The notes: generated by a model from the letters alone, not told the origin. A DNA stretch of 64,000 nt from Urophycis tenuis (GCA_036785325.1 JAXIVH010000018.1:7552949-7616948); one strand, 5' to 3'; counted from the stretch's first letter, positions 34,913-49,743 are shown. Translations and numbers: made by a program.

Positions 34913-36454
34913 ATTTGCTTGACAAATCAGAGGGACAGTGTGTGCTGCTGCTCCAATTTTAACTAGGTCAAGTATCAAGTAAATAAATTAATCATTAGGT
35001 TAATAACCAAAGCAACTAAACATGCATATTAAATAATCTCTGTGTGCTTTGAGTGTGTTCAATGTGTTCATTGTGTATTACAATGCATGATAACCAACCA
35101 TTAACTTTGTAGTTGAGGTTATGTGTGCCACACAGTGAGACATGAAGACAGAGATGCAGACAGGAAAGCCCATACAGACCAATGCAGACAGATCATTATT
35201 GTGACGCTACTATTCTGACCTCATAATTGTGTGTACCCGCCCCCCACGACAACCCCATGAATGTCCTCCCCTCTCCATCCCTCTGAACACGTCTACAGTG
35301 CTGGAGGGGGACCAGACCAGTTTAGCTCCTCTGTCAACCAGCTCCATGTTGCACCGGAAACCTTTTGTGTAAACAGCCATTTAACTTGAAATATGATGGA
35401 TGCTCCATGAAGTGGAGGGGACGAGAGACACTTAAAACAAGAGAGAAACACAGAGAGATAATACTCATCTCATTAACATCTGCAAGTTTTACAATATATT
35501 CTCTACTTATATCTCTAAGAATATATCTAAGAATATGCACCCATTATACATATGACATTGTATTAGTTATTTATGGTTAATTCCTGATACATAAGCAACT
35601 GTCAAAATGCTGCCGCGCACAAACACACACACACCAACGGTGAAATGAAAAGTTTCCCTGCATACCAATGGATTGCCATAAAGTAAGGGGATAGACAAAT
35701 CCCCATGCTTTAGACAGATATACACGTGTGTGTGTGTGTGTGTGTACAAATATGCATACACCATTCCTTTCACACTTATGGATTAGAATTTGACACTACA
35801 TATGCCACACCATGTTCCCACAATTGGCCCTGTGTGTGTATGTGTGTTGGATTTTTTTCCCTCATTCTTGACATACTTTGTCACGAAGGGATCAAGAATT
35901 CTCGCCTTTCCATGTAATCCCTCCAGTTTTCCCATCAGAGTGTGGGGTTTTGGTGTGTGTGCTTCAGCCCCCCATCCTCCACTCACCCAGTTAACAGAGT
36001 AAGTCTGAGAGCAGACAACAAAGGGGTGTGTCTGTCAGGGTAACCATTAAACATTTAGGAAACGGGAGAGCTTCATTTACGTAAATCACTTTACTTTTTT
36101 GACAAAGAATAGACCGCAATAAAAGCATTATCACACCACAAAAACTTCCGGGAATATATTTTCTCATATTCCATCAATGATGACGTATCCTCAGCTGAAG
36201 TACAGCTGGCAGCATGTGTGTCTGCCATCTATGGGTTAATGAAATACCTTTACAAATGTAGTGTCATTGTGATACAGTAAGCTGCCATTTTGTTCCCTGG
36301 TTAAAATGCCAGTGTAGTCTGCGTGGGAATGCCAGCCTTGTTGTCATGGATACAACCTGGCACTACAGGCTATGGGACAGAAGAAACATAGGCACACACG
36401 CACACATAAATCTGTACTAGCAACACAGTCACCTAGGCCTTAAGATTTCTATAC

Positions 36455-36657
36455 TACATTTACATTTAGGGCATTAAGCAGACACTTTTATCCAAAGCGA
36501 CTTACAATAAGTGCATTTGTCAGAAGAAGGTGCAACACTTCATTGCTGTAAATACAGTAAGCAGGCACCAGAACAAGTTTCAAGCATTCCAATTGCTAGT
36601 TTAACCATTTCTAGTATACAGCATCTCTGGTCTAAGATGCTGAGTGCCAAGTTACGA
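36455..36657 (-). mobile_element. L2-like LINE 3' UTR fragment
   Basis: Plus-strand sequence from tacatttacatttagggc through ttatccaaagcgacttac and aagcattccaattgctag is the reverse complement of the 3' UTR at 10.44-10.65 kb, with moderate divergence. No ORF2 portion is present. Confidence 0.75.
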
Positions 36658-37621
36658 TATACAATACAATTATGCTATACTATTTTCCACTGGCTAGTTG
36701 GAGGAAGGAGAGCCTGGACATGGAAGGACAGAGAAGAGGCGGATAGAGCAAAAGTGGAGGGGTAGACAGAATGAGATAGTTTGTGTGATACTGAATAGCT
36801 TTGGCCAATTTATTACTCTACATCAGTTCAGTTTCCCTCCTCTCTCTGTTACACACATGGTCTTTGACATGCATGTTAGCAGTTGTTAAGTTTCCATGAC
36901 AATGTAAGAAAGATCACGGTCACATTTGGTTCTGGAGCAGAGCTCAAGCATTTAAGTCTTTGTGGTCGTCCAGGTGTTATAGTTAGCGTTGACGGTTGTA
37001 AAAAAGGAGAGCAGAAAAGAGCAAGATTTTGAAACTTGAAAGTTCAAACCATATCTGCGCCCCTACGTTTCTCCATTGAGAAGTGTTTCATATCATGCAT
37101 GATTGACAGGCAAGATTATTCCTGAACCAATCAGAGAAGAGATGGTTGATGGCCCTGATTGGTCAAAAATTACCCAGGAGCAGTTTGAAATCTAAACTGG
37201 CTCAAACAGAGTCAGGCACAGTCAACTCGAAAATTGTTATTCTTTCAGGCTAGCCCAATTCACTCACTAATAGCTGACAGATGAAAATGGCATTTCTAAC
37301 AAATTAAATTCAAATGATAGCCCTTAAATCTTACAGACAGCACCCTTTAGTGGTCATCTAATTGCTTAGTCAGTAATACATTTTTGATTTGTGATTGCAA
37401 CTGGCATACATTTTACTCTTGGGATGAGTATTTCAAACAGAAGAGATGGTGGCAGGGAGAGATTGCATAGTGCACATTTAAAACACAACATGCTTATTCT
37501 GTCACATGCAGAAAGTCTTTGGAAGTCAAATCTGTGCTGCTCAGAATAAACAGCAGCATTGTATTCGCCTCTCGTTTGCAGGTAAGGGTTTCATATTACA
37601 TGTTATGTGGTGCTACGGGAT

Positions 37622-37745
37622 GCACAAGTAGTTCAAGTAACTTTATTGTGAAGTGTGCTACATAGCAGGCATATAGCACAGATGAAATTGCAGTCCTCTC
37701 AGACCTGTGGTGCAAAAGTACGAAATGCAAAATACAAAAACAGAA
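37622..37745. repeat. probable dispersed repeat remnant
   Basis: caagtaactttattgtgaag and gaaattgcagtcctctcaga resemble the 3'-terminal part of a common fish retroelement family. No ends are clear. Confidence 0.35.
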
Positions 37746-38295
37746 ACCCAGTTATATTGTCAAAAGTTGCACTTTCTGACTGAAATGAGGCCTTGTGACA
37801 CTGAGGCTGTAGCCACAGCGTTCAGCAGCAGGTTAGTGGGCCAACTCCACTTCACCTGGAGCCACTGCACAGCTAATTCAGCCTGACCGATGAGAGGGCC
37901 AGGACTGGACCACATCACTGCTCTCAATTCATCACTCCTCACAGCCAGAAACACAGACACACAGAAACTGTCTCTGTTTCACAGCCAGAAACAGAGACAG
38001 TGTGACAGAAAGAACCATCCCATAGAGGAACAGATCAAAGAGGGAGTGTGCGGGTGAGAAAGAGAGGAAGAGAGAAGAAACAAAGAAAGACAATAAAAAA
38101 GACATGAAAATAGATGGGAGAATAGCAATAGAACAGCAAAGTGAGACAAGACAGAGACAGGAAGAGATAAAGAGAGAGAGAACTACTGAAACTGAATGAA
38201 GAGCAAGGCGGGGCAAAATGGGACAGTCAACATTTTGTATTTCCATAATCAGCATCAGGGCTAATCAACAAATCCCGGTCCCAACACATTTTGTG

Positions 38296-38446
38296 AATAA
38301 ATACACACACAACATTAGCACACTAGCTCCACTGTAAATACACACACAACATTAGCACACTAGCTCCACAATACACACACAACATTAGCACACTAGCTCC
38401 ACTGTAAATACACACACAACATTAGCACACTAGCTCCACTGCTAGC
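38296..38446. repeat. ~37-bp tandem repeat, four units
   Basis: Units contain aatacacacacaacattagc plus acactagctccactgta. The third unit lacks the last five bases. All units carry cacactagctccac. Confidence 0.9.
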
Positions 38447-39517
38447 GTGTATTCTAATGATGGCACTCTGCTTGCGGCTACAGAGCTCTGTGTCACCAGG
38501 GGCCCTCCCCGCTAACAATTAGGCGTTTCGCCTATGCAGATTTTTAGTACTCATTATCATTTTCTTTTTCTGCTGCATCATCATTTACCCCATGCTTCAC
38601 CTGAAAATACAATGTTGAGCGAAATTCTGATAAATCAACAATAAAAAGTAAAAGAACCAAACAAAGACCTGTCTTTTTCACTATGCAAGGCACATTAACA
38701 GGTACACACATGAAGTCAAACAGATAAACAGATATGCCAATAAAAATATGTCCTGCTTCAAATTTGACATAAATGAACAAAAAGTAAATTACAAACCGTC
38801 TCAAAGAGCCTTAGAGATCTGTTTCAGCCAAGTTTGGGAGTTTGAGCCAAAGTTGCAGTGCGAGATGTAAAGCAGCATTGAGCCATGTGAAGTACGGACC
38901 CAGCGATCTGAGAGGTCAACCGGACATTCAGACTGGGATCAAATCAGCAGAACACACCCAGCCCTGCTCAAATGAAAAACATCTCATCACTAGGAAAATT
39001 AATGATTAGTAGTTGATTATTGATCAAAATTCATGTGAAATTTGCAGACATAGCAGCGAAATCCTCTGGAAATCAGACGACTCTGCGAGCTCATGTCTTA
39101 TTTGCTCTCTGATAAGCGTCTGCCCCCTATCCTGTGCAGACAGATTTCATTAACCTAACGCTCAATACGACCACGTTGTTCAGAGGAGGATGTTCAGAGG
39201 AGTCCTGTTGTGGCCATTCACCAAGATGGCTGCCCTGACGTCTCACACGTTGTGTTGCTCTGATTAGTTGTCGGTCTTTTGTGTCTAGAGGCATTTTGTG
39301 CTGCACCCATTGATAACACATCTAGGAAACTGAAAATGATGTGGAATTTCCACCAGACCTACGTGCTTTTGTGAATTGGTCTGGCGATGTCAGGCTAGTA
39401 AAATTCAAGTGTTTATCTGTGTGGTTGGTCTCTAGAAAGCATTCGCACAAATTGGTTTGCTGACTCGACAACACAGACAAGAAAGTGTCTCAGTTTCCAG
39501 GTCACTAATGTTTAAGT

Positions 39518-40229
39518 TACCGTATTTTCCGCACTATAAGGCGCACCGGATTATAAGGCGCACCTACAATGAATGGCCTATTTTAAAACTTTGTTCATAT
39601 ATAAGGCGCACCGCATTATAAGGCGCATAGAATAGACGCTACAGTAGAGGCTGGGGTTACGTTATGCATCCATTCGATGGAGCTGCGCTAAAGAGAATGT
39701 CAACAAAACAGTCAGATAGGTCAGTCAAGCTTTATTAAAAGATTACAAACCAGCGTTCCGACAACTCCGTTCACTCCCAAAATGAATAAACAGCTGTTTT
39801 ATTATTTTCCCCGAGGTAAAGTCAGTGACGTGGTATTTCGTTTATCTTTCTCTCGCTGCTGCTCTATTCCCGTGTTCTACTGCGTGACTGATCGCCTTGA
39901 GTTTAAACTCTGCGTCGTAAGCGTGTCTCTTACCCTACGCTCACACTGACGAGCGACCAAGCGTTTTTGTGCTCGGCGATTTTCGCCTGGTGGGCGTTCC
40001 GGGGGAGTGTCTGTAGCGATAGTATTGAAACCTGTGTCAGATCGAAAACTATTTATAATATTCAGCCATTGATAATATCCAGCCATACCCATGACGTTTT
40101 CTGGTTTAACGACATTTATTTAATCAATATTGGTCCATATATAAGGCGCACCGGATTATAAGGCGCACTGTCAGCTTTTGAGAAAATTTGAGGTTTTTAG
40201 GTGCGCCTTATAGTGCAGAAAATACGGTA
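39518..40229. mobile_element. 712-bp non-autonomous DNA transposon with terminal inverted repeats (ATAAGGCGCACC family)
   Basis: The left end is taccgtattttccgcactat plus aaggcgcacc. The right end is its inverted copy with one mismatch (agtgcagaaaatacggta). Several extra ATAAGGCGCA copies lie near both ends (about 39553, 39602, 39617, 40141, 40156). The central ~450 bp shows no transposase motif that I recognise. Flanks are compatible with a TA target-site duplication, but this is not certain. This terminus is familiar from many teleost genomes. Confidence 0.88.
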
Positions 40230-40493
40230 CTAAGGTCTGTCCAAATGGCTGGAGTAGCATTTATGTGTTGCATAGGAGTGTACAGGTGTTTGCTTCCAGG
40301 TAGGTTAGTCAGACCTCATCTTTTGCCAGGGAAACGGAGAACTAACAACGTTTCGTTTAACGTTTTCTTATTTTGTTAGCATGCATCATAATATATGTTC
40401 AAACACGATGGTGTCTGTTTGATAATGCAGATGTTGTCACATGATAATGACAAGAACAAAAATATTTAAATATCATAAAACAACTAGCCCTAA

Positions 40494-40522
40494 GCCCGAA
40501 GCCCTAACCAGTAGGCCGCGGC
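40494..40522 (-). mobile_element. SINE head remnant
   Basis: A short match (gaagccctaaccagtaggcc on the plus strand) to the tRNA-like head of the SINE at 2.3 kb. The rest of the element is absent. Confidence 0.5.
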
Positions 40523-40691
40523 TACTTCACCTTACAAAGGGCTGTTATCGGCTACTTACACCTCCTTCCTAGAACTCTACACTTTTTTTTTTTGACATGC
40601 AAACTTAGCAGGCTTTGCAACTCGGCTCAACAAGCTAACTTAGCTTTCACTTGACGCGTTTACCAAGTTGTCCATGTCCCCTGCAGCTACT

Positions 40692-40740
40692 CCCTCTCTC
40701 TCTCTCCCTCTCTCTCTCTCTCTCCCCCTCTCTCTCTCTC
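40692..40740. repeat. (CT)n tract
   Basis: ctctctctctctccctctct with short ccc interruptions. Confidence 0.9.
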
Positions 40741-41895
40741 ACACACCGAAACATCACCCCACACCACATCCCCTACACACCCACGGTGAAACCAACACAC
40801 ACACACACACCTGGCCTGTGGTTAGAGCATTAAAAACTCTGTGGAGTTGGTAGTAAAAAGCAGGATGTGGAGGAATGGAGGTCTGCAGCCTGGGGGGGGG
40901 GGGGGGAGAAGGAAAGGTAGAATAATATGCGTGGTATGGTTCCTCTCAGCATGCTCTGTACCCATCTAACCCTCACAGCACACCAAGGAAAACACACTGC
41001 CGCCCGACAACCAACCCCCCCACACCTGTTGTAATAACTGATCGCCCTGCAGTGATTCCGCTACAGCAAGCTGCAGGGATTAGCCCAAACGCACACCTAA
41101 TCCATGTGTGCTTGATGCACACATACATTTGTGTGCGTTTAATTTTTTTTCCGCTCGGTTCAGAAACAACAGTTGGTAAATCCACTTACCTACTGTGATC
41201 TCCAAAAGCTTAGTGTAGGTTAGTGTAACAAGTGATTGAATTAACCTGGAAATAGAAGTGGAATCGATCCATTTAAATCCGTAAAAAGAAAAAAAAGATA
41301 GCATTGTATCAGTAAGATATCATGGCTTCTAACCAGTTTGCACTGGCTTGTTTTTATTGATCAATGCCAGACATTTTCAACAGAACAACAGCTAGACGAT
41401 GAGTGAGATACAATGTACACAGTCCTGCTCATTCCCTTTGTTTTGGAAACAACAAACATGGAGATCAAACCAACTTTTTATGATTTTAATGAAATACCTT
41501 CAGGGTTACAACTCAGTAATGATGTGGTTTTCAGTATCAAATGCAAACTTGCCAAAACATTAACTGAAGGCAAGAAGACACACTACAGGATGTCAATGCT
41601 GTCGGTGGAGTATTAGTTTGTTTGTTTCATTGGTATACTGTTGGGTATGAACTACATGCTTATTTGGTGCAGTGGGCACCTATGCGTACATTGGTATTAC
41701 TAGAGTCTAGCCATCTCTGAGTATTAATGCAGTCTGCAATCCTACCGTCTAGGAGCTGAAACAAGTCCAGTGGGACCTTCAACCCAACCTTGTTTGTTAA
41801 AAGTGCTGACAATAAGTGCCGAGCCCTGCTGATATTCATACGTACAACATCTGCCCAAATGCTCACACCCATAGAGCTTTATTGTGCAACCCATA

Positions 41896-41897
<2 letters not shown>

Positions 41898-41931
<34 letters not shown>
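41898..41931. repeat. (CA)n microsatellite
   Basis: About 16 CA units. Confidence 0.93.
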
Positions 41932-42385
41932 ATCACATTCCCACCCTATTCACTGCATTCCTCAGCTGTCTGACACACTTCCAGTAAGCCCACAAACAGC
42001 CCCCCTCTCCCCCACCCTGTCTCACCACCATGGCCCCTGATCCAGACAACAGTGCCTGTTCAAAACATGTTCAGCCCTGGCTCAGCTCTGACACCAACAC
42101 ACAAACACTGAATGATGGTCCTAAATATCCGGAATAATTAATTGTAAGTGCTTGGATCAACACACATACTGAATGATGTTCAGAGGGAAAGTATGTGTTT
42201 GAAATTGTATGCAAAAAAAAATCCTGAACAATTAGTCTTAAGTGCTTACAGCTCAACAGCTGGACGATCAAACCTATTTTATTGAAGTATTTTGGTATAT
42301 TAACTTGGTTTTACTGCCTGTGGATAATAGTGGGAATTTGCTTCTCTCAGCCTAAACAGAGCAATTCAAGACTAAATTAAGGCTG

Positions 42386-42945
42386 ATATTAATAGGTGCG
42401 TCTCCATCAAAAATAATATTTGGGCGTTTCCAACCCTACGGGTTTTAACCCCTACTGTTGAACATTAGGGGTCGGTTCATTAAACAAAGCATTAGGTGGC
42501 ACTTATTCCCCAGTCAAGTGCTATTCTACCACTGCAGAAGAGGCTGAGTGGATATGACAAAACTAGAAGAGCCATTCAAACTTAAAGCGAAGGAAACAAA
42601 AGCTTGTTAACGCTGGAAAGGTTCTGAACGACCAAACCGCTCCCCCAAAAAAACACTGGTGTAAAAGTACAGCTATGAGCTCAGGACGAGTTCTGGTAAC
42701 AGCCCTGTGCAGACCAGTGGAAGCTTGTGCTACAATTGAATCAAAGGATTTCTGTACATCGTAATGTATTTGCATAGAAACATGTTCAGCAAATAAATGC
42801 ACTTAGTTGCATTTACCTTTTATCGACACACCAGCCTTACCACCCGCCTCAAGCCAAACAACGTTATTGCAATATTTTCTTCTCGGGTTTTTTATGTACC
42901 AATAAAAAATGTACATAAAAACAGGTGGATGGAAATCTACCTAAT
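42386..42945. mobile_element. possible TIR element ending in 'ggaaa..acct' motifs
   Basis: The left part ttaataggtgcgtctccatc and right part ggatggaaatctacctaata look like imperfect inverted ends about 560 bp apart. The interior (42680-42860) shares clear, diverged similarity with 52015-52175 (tttctgta, then gcacttagt.gcatttacctt). Family not recognised with certainty. Confidence 0.4.
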
Positions 42946-44965
42946 AACATATGCAAACTGCCACCTTGCATTTCCAAACTAAAATATTTAAAGCAGCTAG
43001 ACCAGTGTGATATATTTTGTTGGCTTATGTATTTACATTATCCCAAATATTTCCAACAATGAGGTAACAGTAGGTAGGTAACAGTCCGCTTCATTTGGTG
43101 AAGTCACATGTCAATGGCGTGACATCCCATGAACCACCTAACTGTCAGGGATCTCAACAGAAATACGCCTTCCAAAATCAATAGTGTTTCCCATACATTG
43201 ACTTTTTTTTTTTAACTAGTTAAAATGCTCGCTCTCTCTCTCTTATTTAGTGTCTAAATAACTCTAAATTAAGTCTGAGCATTCCCCATACTGAAGTGAC
43301 TTTATAAGTGGACTACCACCTTATAAAGTCCATACTAAGCAAAGCATATTGAGATCGTAATTCATATACAACTTCCTTACTATTAATAAGCAATAATTCT
43401 GAGGTTATTGAGGCAAAACTCTTAATGACTTACTAGCTGTTTAATAAGGCCATGCAGAATAAGGCATTAATAAGTACATAATAATGACTAATTAAGAGCC
43501 GATGTGTTACTAATTTGCATGCTAATAAGCAATGACTTAATAGAGAATAGGTGTACTCTAATATAGTACCGTATTTTGTTATTGTTTTGATTGAGAGAGC
43601 GCTAGGGGCAGAAAGGACATACCTTTAAGACATTGGCTGATGGATCCTGCTCATAAAAAAATGTTTTAGTTCTTCTCACATTTAAATCAATTCTATTTGA
43701 GTCTACAGCCAGAAGACAGACACTGTGGTGTGTCGGGACAGATCATGTGTGATCATGCTCATATTTTCGTCCAAAATAGAGTTGTGCTCCATGTGCTTTA
43801 CTCTGATAAAACAAAGGGATTCTGTACATTTTGTTTTGATTGGCAATACACATATGAACCTGAACCCTGTTCTGTGTGTGTTGATTATCAGTAGTTATTA
43901 CTGAAGCCCCAGCCCCCACCAACACTAACTACTGCAAGCAGCAGACTAGACTCATCGACATGGAAGTTGTGTTCACTGTAACTATCAGTTTGACACATGA
44001 AACTGCTCCATTACTAAGACAAATGCAGATACGGTAGACATACATTTGTGTTCATGTATGTTTGTGTGGTAGACACTAAACTGACACTAATCTGTGTCCC
44101 CCTCTGGGTCGCGGTGCAGCCACAGTCGTGGTGGCCTTCCACTCAGTCATCTTGTTTACTCCTCACCCTGGACCTCCTTCAGGTCTTTCACCCATTTGCC
44201 TCTCCATCTTTGGCTCCTATGTCTGCCTTCCATTTCTGCTTGCTATTGTCCGTCAGTTAGAATGATTAATACAATTAACACATTCTTATTCAAGAGGTTT
44301 GATGGTTGTTTTGCTGAGACATGGTCTCAGCCAAGAATCAGCAGATCACTTCACATCACATCAGACACTTTGCGCCAAGCATTTATCTAGAATCCATTTC
44401 ACACATCATTCCATGTAGCCATCATTCACTCATCCATCCTTTGTATGAATCCATCCACACCTCCATACTATTCATCCATCCATCCATTGTATAAATCCCT
44501 CTTGTCCCCCCATCCCCTTATTCCAGTCATCCAACCATTAAACCTGAAGGAGGACTGCAGGGAGAGCAGATGGCAGAGCTAATGCTTTGTTTTCATTTCA
44601 AACAGGATGAAATTCTCTCCCTAATCATCATCAAACTCATCATTATAATGAATGGCTTTACTGTCATTTGCTATGGCAACTGGGCAGAGAGAGAGAGAGA
44701 GAGAGCTAGTGAAGATGTGCCAATAAGAGGCAGTGACGCAATGTGATGATTCTAGTGACGATTATCTCTGACCAATATGTAGTCTGCAGTCTTTTTACAT
44801 CACCATTTTGTATCAACTCAGTGCGCCTCAAGAGGTTCTAGGTTTTCTCAATGGAAATTGAGGTACCAAAAAGTGTGCTTGAGAAGAGTTCAGCCAGTGC
44901 CATGCCATGAAAAAGAGCCTTAAGAGAGAAGAAAGAAGAGTAATGTAAAAGTGACCTTTTACATG

Positions 44966-45090
44966 TTACATAGAAGCAGAATTGGTATTACATACAGTAA
45001 TAACATAGAAGCAGAATTGGTATTACATACAGTAATAACATAGAAGCAGAATTGGTATTACATACAGTAATAACATAGAAGCAGAATTGG
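44966..45090. repeat. 35-bp tandem repeat, about 3.6 units
   Basis: Units of catagaagcagaattggtat plus tacatacagtaataa start at 44969, 45004, 45039 and 45074. The units are almost identical, so the expansion is recent. Confidence 0.93.
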
Positions 45091-48000
45091 TCAACAACTG
45101 AAATAGGTAAATGGTGAGAGAGCGAGAGAGCAGAAAAGAGAAACTGAAATAGAGGTAGAGAAGACAGAAGGTGGTTTAGAGGAGAGAAAGAACATTTCCA
45201 AATGAGTAACAATGATGCATCTTAAGACAATAACAACACATGAAGGAGAACACATCCTGTGCCATGGGTTAGAGTACAGTCAATAGAGTCAGAATCACAC
45301 AAAGACACATTCTCACAGACATTTTCACACACATTCACACACAAATAAAAACATCAAGACGCTAGCGAGTGTCACGCAGGGCATCACTGATCAACTCACA
45401 GGTGAAATACAACCATTTCATCCTACTTTGGTCAAATATGTCGTAGGTTTATTCTCCGCTCTGTACTGCACTGTTCTGAGGGTCTGAGCTTGGTTGGATC
45501 TAAGCAAAGTTTTTACATGTACCGTTACAATACAGTTTTCACAGTTGAATAGTACCTTTTTCTATATCCTCCATTGTACAAAGTTAAACAACAAGGGCAC
45601 AGTTTTTTTTTTGTGCTGGACTGTAACCAAACCATTGTATCGCTTTCCCAATTTGCCAAAGTGATGTTGCCCCTGAACTGACAAATGTCAATTGCTCTCC
45701 GGTGATTGGCCAGCAATTTCTGAGGTTCATGGGTAGCGTAGTAGATGTCATAGCAACTGAAAGTTATGGCCTAAAGTACACATTCTCATTAGGGTTGTGC
45801 CGCTTTTTTTTAAATAATGGTCTGACTGTGGTCAATGGTCACCGCAAACTAAATGTAATAACTGTCAAACTCCTCCTCTCTCCTTTTCTCAAAATAAGTG
45901 CTCCATGATCACACGTTGTCACTGTTCCACAGCAGGAGGGTGGAGTGCTATGATAGCCATCAAAGAATGTAAGATATCATTTAAATACAGACATATTTTT
46001 TTAGTCTGTGCAGCTCTAGCTGTTTGAGGTGAGGTGACTTAAGTTCACCTGGACAGAGAAGTAAATTCTGCACACCTTTGTGACCTTACAATCAAATTAG
46101 GCATGGCTATTAGATGACATGGATTTTGTGAGAAAACCAAATGTAAATAGGGGGATTTTTTTATTTTTATAAAACAAATAAATAATCACAATAGAAACAC
46201 ACTCCCCAGGTCTATATGGTTATAAACAAAACAATTTCATTCTTGACTGAAAGTAGCATTGCATTCGTTAAAAAAGTGAATGAGATTATTCACATGGCAC
46301 GGGGATGGACACGGTTTATGGAGTCTGTACAGGACGCAATGATCCAACTTCAATCCACCAAATACATGTAAATTGTATGTTAAGAAGGATTTGGGATGGT
46401 GACATTTGTGCAATATAGCACACACACCCTGAAGCCATTTCTCACCAAACATCCCTTGAGGAGGTGAATGGGTTTAGCAGGCTTCTGACTCAACTCCTTT
46501 GGAAGCTAACTGTCGACTCTGGTTCTGGCCAAGAGCCAGTCTCTGTGGTTGGAGAGCCAGGCCGGCCAGTCAGTCACTCAGCTAGTTAGTGAGTGAGCTC
46601 AGCCCTTCTCACTGTCAACACACTCAAGCCAGAGAGGAACGCTGGCCTAAAATGCAGTTTAGAAGTTGGACCAACTGTTACACCACGCTGTTTTAATGGC
46701 TCATACATACATCCATTCATTCACTGTTGTCGTAAGAAAGCCGAGCAAGCGTTCCCTTTGATGTGGTTCATGAAGCAACTGACCCCAAGCAGAAGCGCCT
46801 GCCGGATCTTTTTGGTTTTCTGTAAAACGAGAAAACCACTAAACACAATCATGATTTTCAACCCACAATTAGTTTGGCTGAGAGGCATTCATTGGACCAT
46901 TTAGCCAGTTTCTTAAAAGACACAAATCTGTCTATTAGTCCCTCGGCTAGCCAAAACAACCCGCGGCCAGTTGGCTACACAGTAAATCGGCCAGTCATTC
47001 ACATAATCACCATACTGTGATCTTCTGTATCAGATATGTGTGTGTATGTGTGTATGTGTGCTACAATATGACCCTGATGGAGTGGCTAACAAACAAGGAC
47101 ACCCCAGACTCCTCTTGACATACTGGCCAGTTCTTTCCACTTTTCAGCAGCAGGAGAAAGCGTTACTCAAGCCCACTCTCTGCCCTCAGGATAAAAAGTT
47201 ATTTCTTATGACAACATGTTATTATTACTCTCGGGTAGAGTCTATAGGCCTGGGCACGGAGCCTGTTCGGGTCATAACCCTAATAGTCAAAAAGAACATT
47301 TCTAATGTGCATTCAACCAGCCATTCATCTGGAAGACAGCCAAGACTGTGTTAGCTAGCAGTGGTCAGCTAGAGTGCCATTTGAACCTGAGTCTCACTTT
47401 TTTTGCGCAGTGAACATCATAACAAAAGTGTACATACAAGTAGACAGGTACTAGATTTTGTTATCCGATAACAATCATTATTGCTACCTTGGTATGTGTT
47501 TGCATGGCCATAGCATGTGTTGAATGTGATTCTATTGGGGAGTTTAAGTAAAGTCCTGTATGCTTCTCTCATTTCTGGACAGAAGACTCTGGACAGAGTT
47601 GGAGATGTTGGTGTTCAAAGACCCGATGAGTGAAATAACACCACACTCTATTCATACTGCAGTTTGAAGAGTCACACAATCGCCTTTAGTCAGCTTTGAG
47701 CAGTTAAGTCGTTAGTTTGCGTACGCACACTCCATTGGGTTTGCTCATCAGATAATACACATCAGTTATAACACTCCCAGTACGGCAGCAGACTGTAGAG
47801 CTGTGGAAGATATAATGTTCACTAACACAGAGTACTGTAGGCGTTTCAGCACCAACCCATCCACAACATCATGATGACTGAGCGTGTGAAAACAAGGTGT
47901 TATCTGACGCGGCCGGCTTGCTGTATCAGGCATACATCAAGGCCAAGTGCAGCGGTGGGCTGCAAGACCCGTTACAGAGTTTCAAGACCCGCCACGTGTG

Positions 48001-49741
48001 GAAACCATTAGTGTTTCGATGCCGCTTGTGTGTGTGTGACATGGAAGATTTTGAGTCATCTTATCTGATGGCGGGGGTTTCCTGAAGGTCCTAGAAGTCC
48101 CCCTGAACATAGATATGCAAACCAGAGCAAGAAGCTATGAGTGTGCGTCTGTGTAGCATTTTAGATGCTAGTTAGCTATGGAAATACTTTCTGTCCCTTC
48201 TGCAGACATTTGGCAGAGCATTGTTATTTTTAGCTACAATTAACATTACTGCATTCTGTTATATTGTGAGGCAAACAAAAATGGGAGCCAGTTAATGATC
48301 CGATTAGCTACCTAGAGTAAAGCTGAGAGTAGTGTAATGTACTTTCTGAAGTTAATAGCATGGACATTTTTATCGTATTTCACAAGTTACACAAAATTGT
48401 AGAATCATTAGAATATCTATATCAGTGTATTGTTCTAATCTGTTCCTACCAAAACAGCCTGCTGATTCTATTATAATAGTCTTCACGAAATTAGAGTTGA
48501 CCTGATCTCCGTTGCGTCTGAAGGGCTCTCTGCTTTTTCCTTCCAAGTTTGGAATATTTATTCTGAAACTAAATCACACCGCAAACATTTCATGGCATCA
48601 AGTTTTCTACCAAGGAACCGACAAAGTTGGCCAAAAAGATCATATTTTCTGTATACCCAGTGTCAGATCTAAATGTCACAAACCATTCCTAACCCTGCCT
48701 TTGGCTCTCTTCTATCCATCGCGTGCCTGTGTGCAATCTGTATTTAGTTTGACCAAAACTGATCAGATTGCTTTAACATACAGCACTCCTCTCAACAGTT
48801 ACCGCCCTGTCTGTGCTGAATCTTATCACTGAAGAGTAATACAATTTCCACCTGTGTCATTCTGGTTAGTTGTTTGCAATGAGGATGAATGATGTTCTCC
48901 AGGGACAAGAGTTCAGTTATATAAACCAAAAAACCTATTGTGTTCTTTTTGTTTTGTTATTTTGCTATAAGTCAGATCAAGTGAAGTGCATCAAGACTGA
49001 AAAAAGCATGTGAGACGATTGTGACAATTGTGTATAAAAGTTGTATACAAATAAAGTTAACTTGACTTGTATATAGAAATATCGTCACATTTAATTAACT
49101 GAATGATTTTGGTAGCAACTCTTATTCTCTTGTGTTTATTTGCTAAGCAGTGTGTCATTATCGGAAGTCGGCAAGGCAGTTAAAAATGAGGGGAATAAAA
49201 CTAAAAGAATATAGATTTTAGAAGAACTCTTGTGAAAGCTGCTGTGATAGCCAGGAGGGAAGACATACCACAGCGAGAAAAACCAGATTAGCTATAAAGA
49301 AAAACAGCCATTATCTATAGCAATGGGACAGATCTGGTTCTTTAAGTAGCAGAAGAACTCCTCAGGCTGAAGTGTTGATTCAGTGCTGAGTCAGATGATG
49401 TCAAACACAGACTTGTATCAGTTTAAGTCCTTGGCTGTTGTAAGGTTACACCACTTACCTCCCAAGATTAAACAGGATTATAATTAGCTTGAAAGCCAGT
49501 GTTTAGGAAGTGTTGTGTTGTTTCCTTACAATGAAAATTTCAAGTGGCTATTGTGCCCCCAAAGGTTGACGCTATGCTAGGGAACCGCATAACCAAGCAA
49601 TGAGGATGACACAGGAGAGGAAAATGTATTTAAATAAATATAAAAAGGAAAAGGAGCATATCATGTTAGCTAATCCTGCTGCCATATAGCTGGAAGCAAT
49701 GAACAACACATAAAAATAAGCCCCACCTTGTCTGTCTCATT

Positions 49742-49743
<2 letters not shown>

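Noticed and set aside
48360..49080. Possible small gene ending in an aataaag signal near 49050
   Set aside because: The tacaaataaagttaacttga end looks like a retroelement tail, and the open frame at 48512-48832 shows no conserved features or splice sites I can defend.
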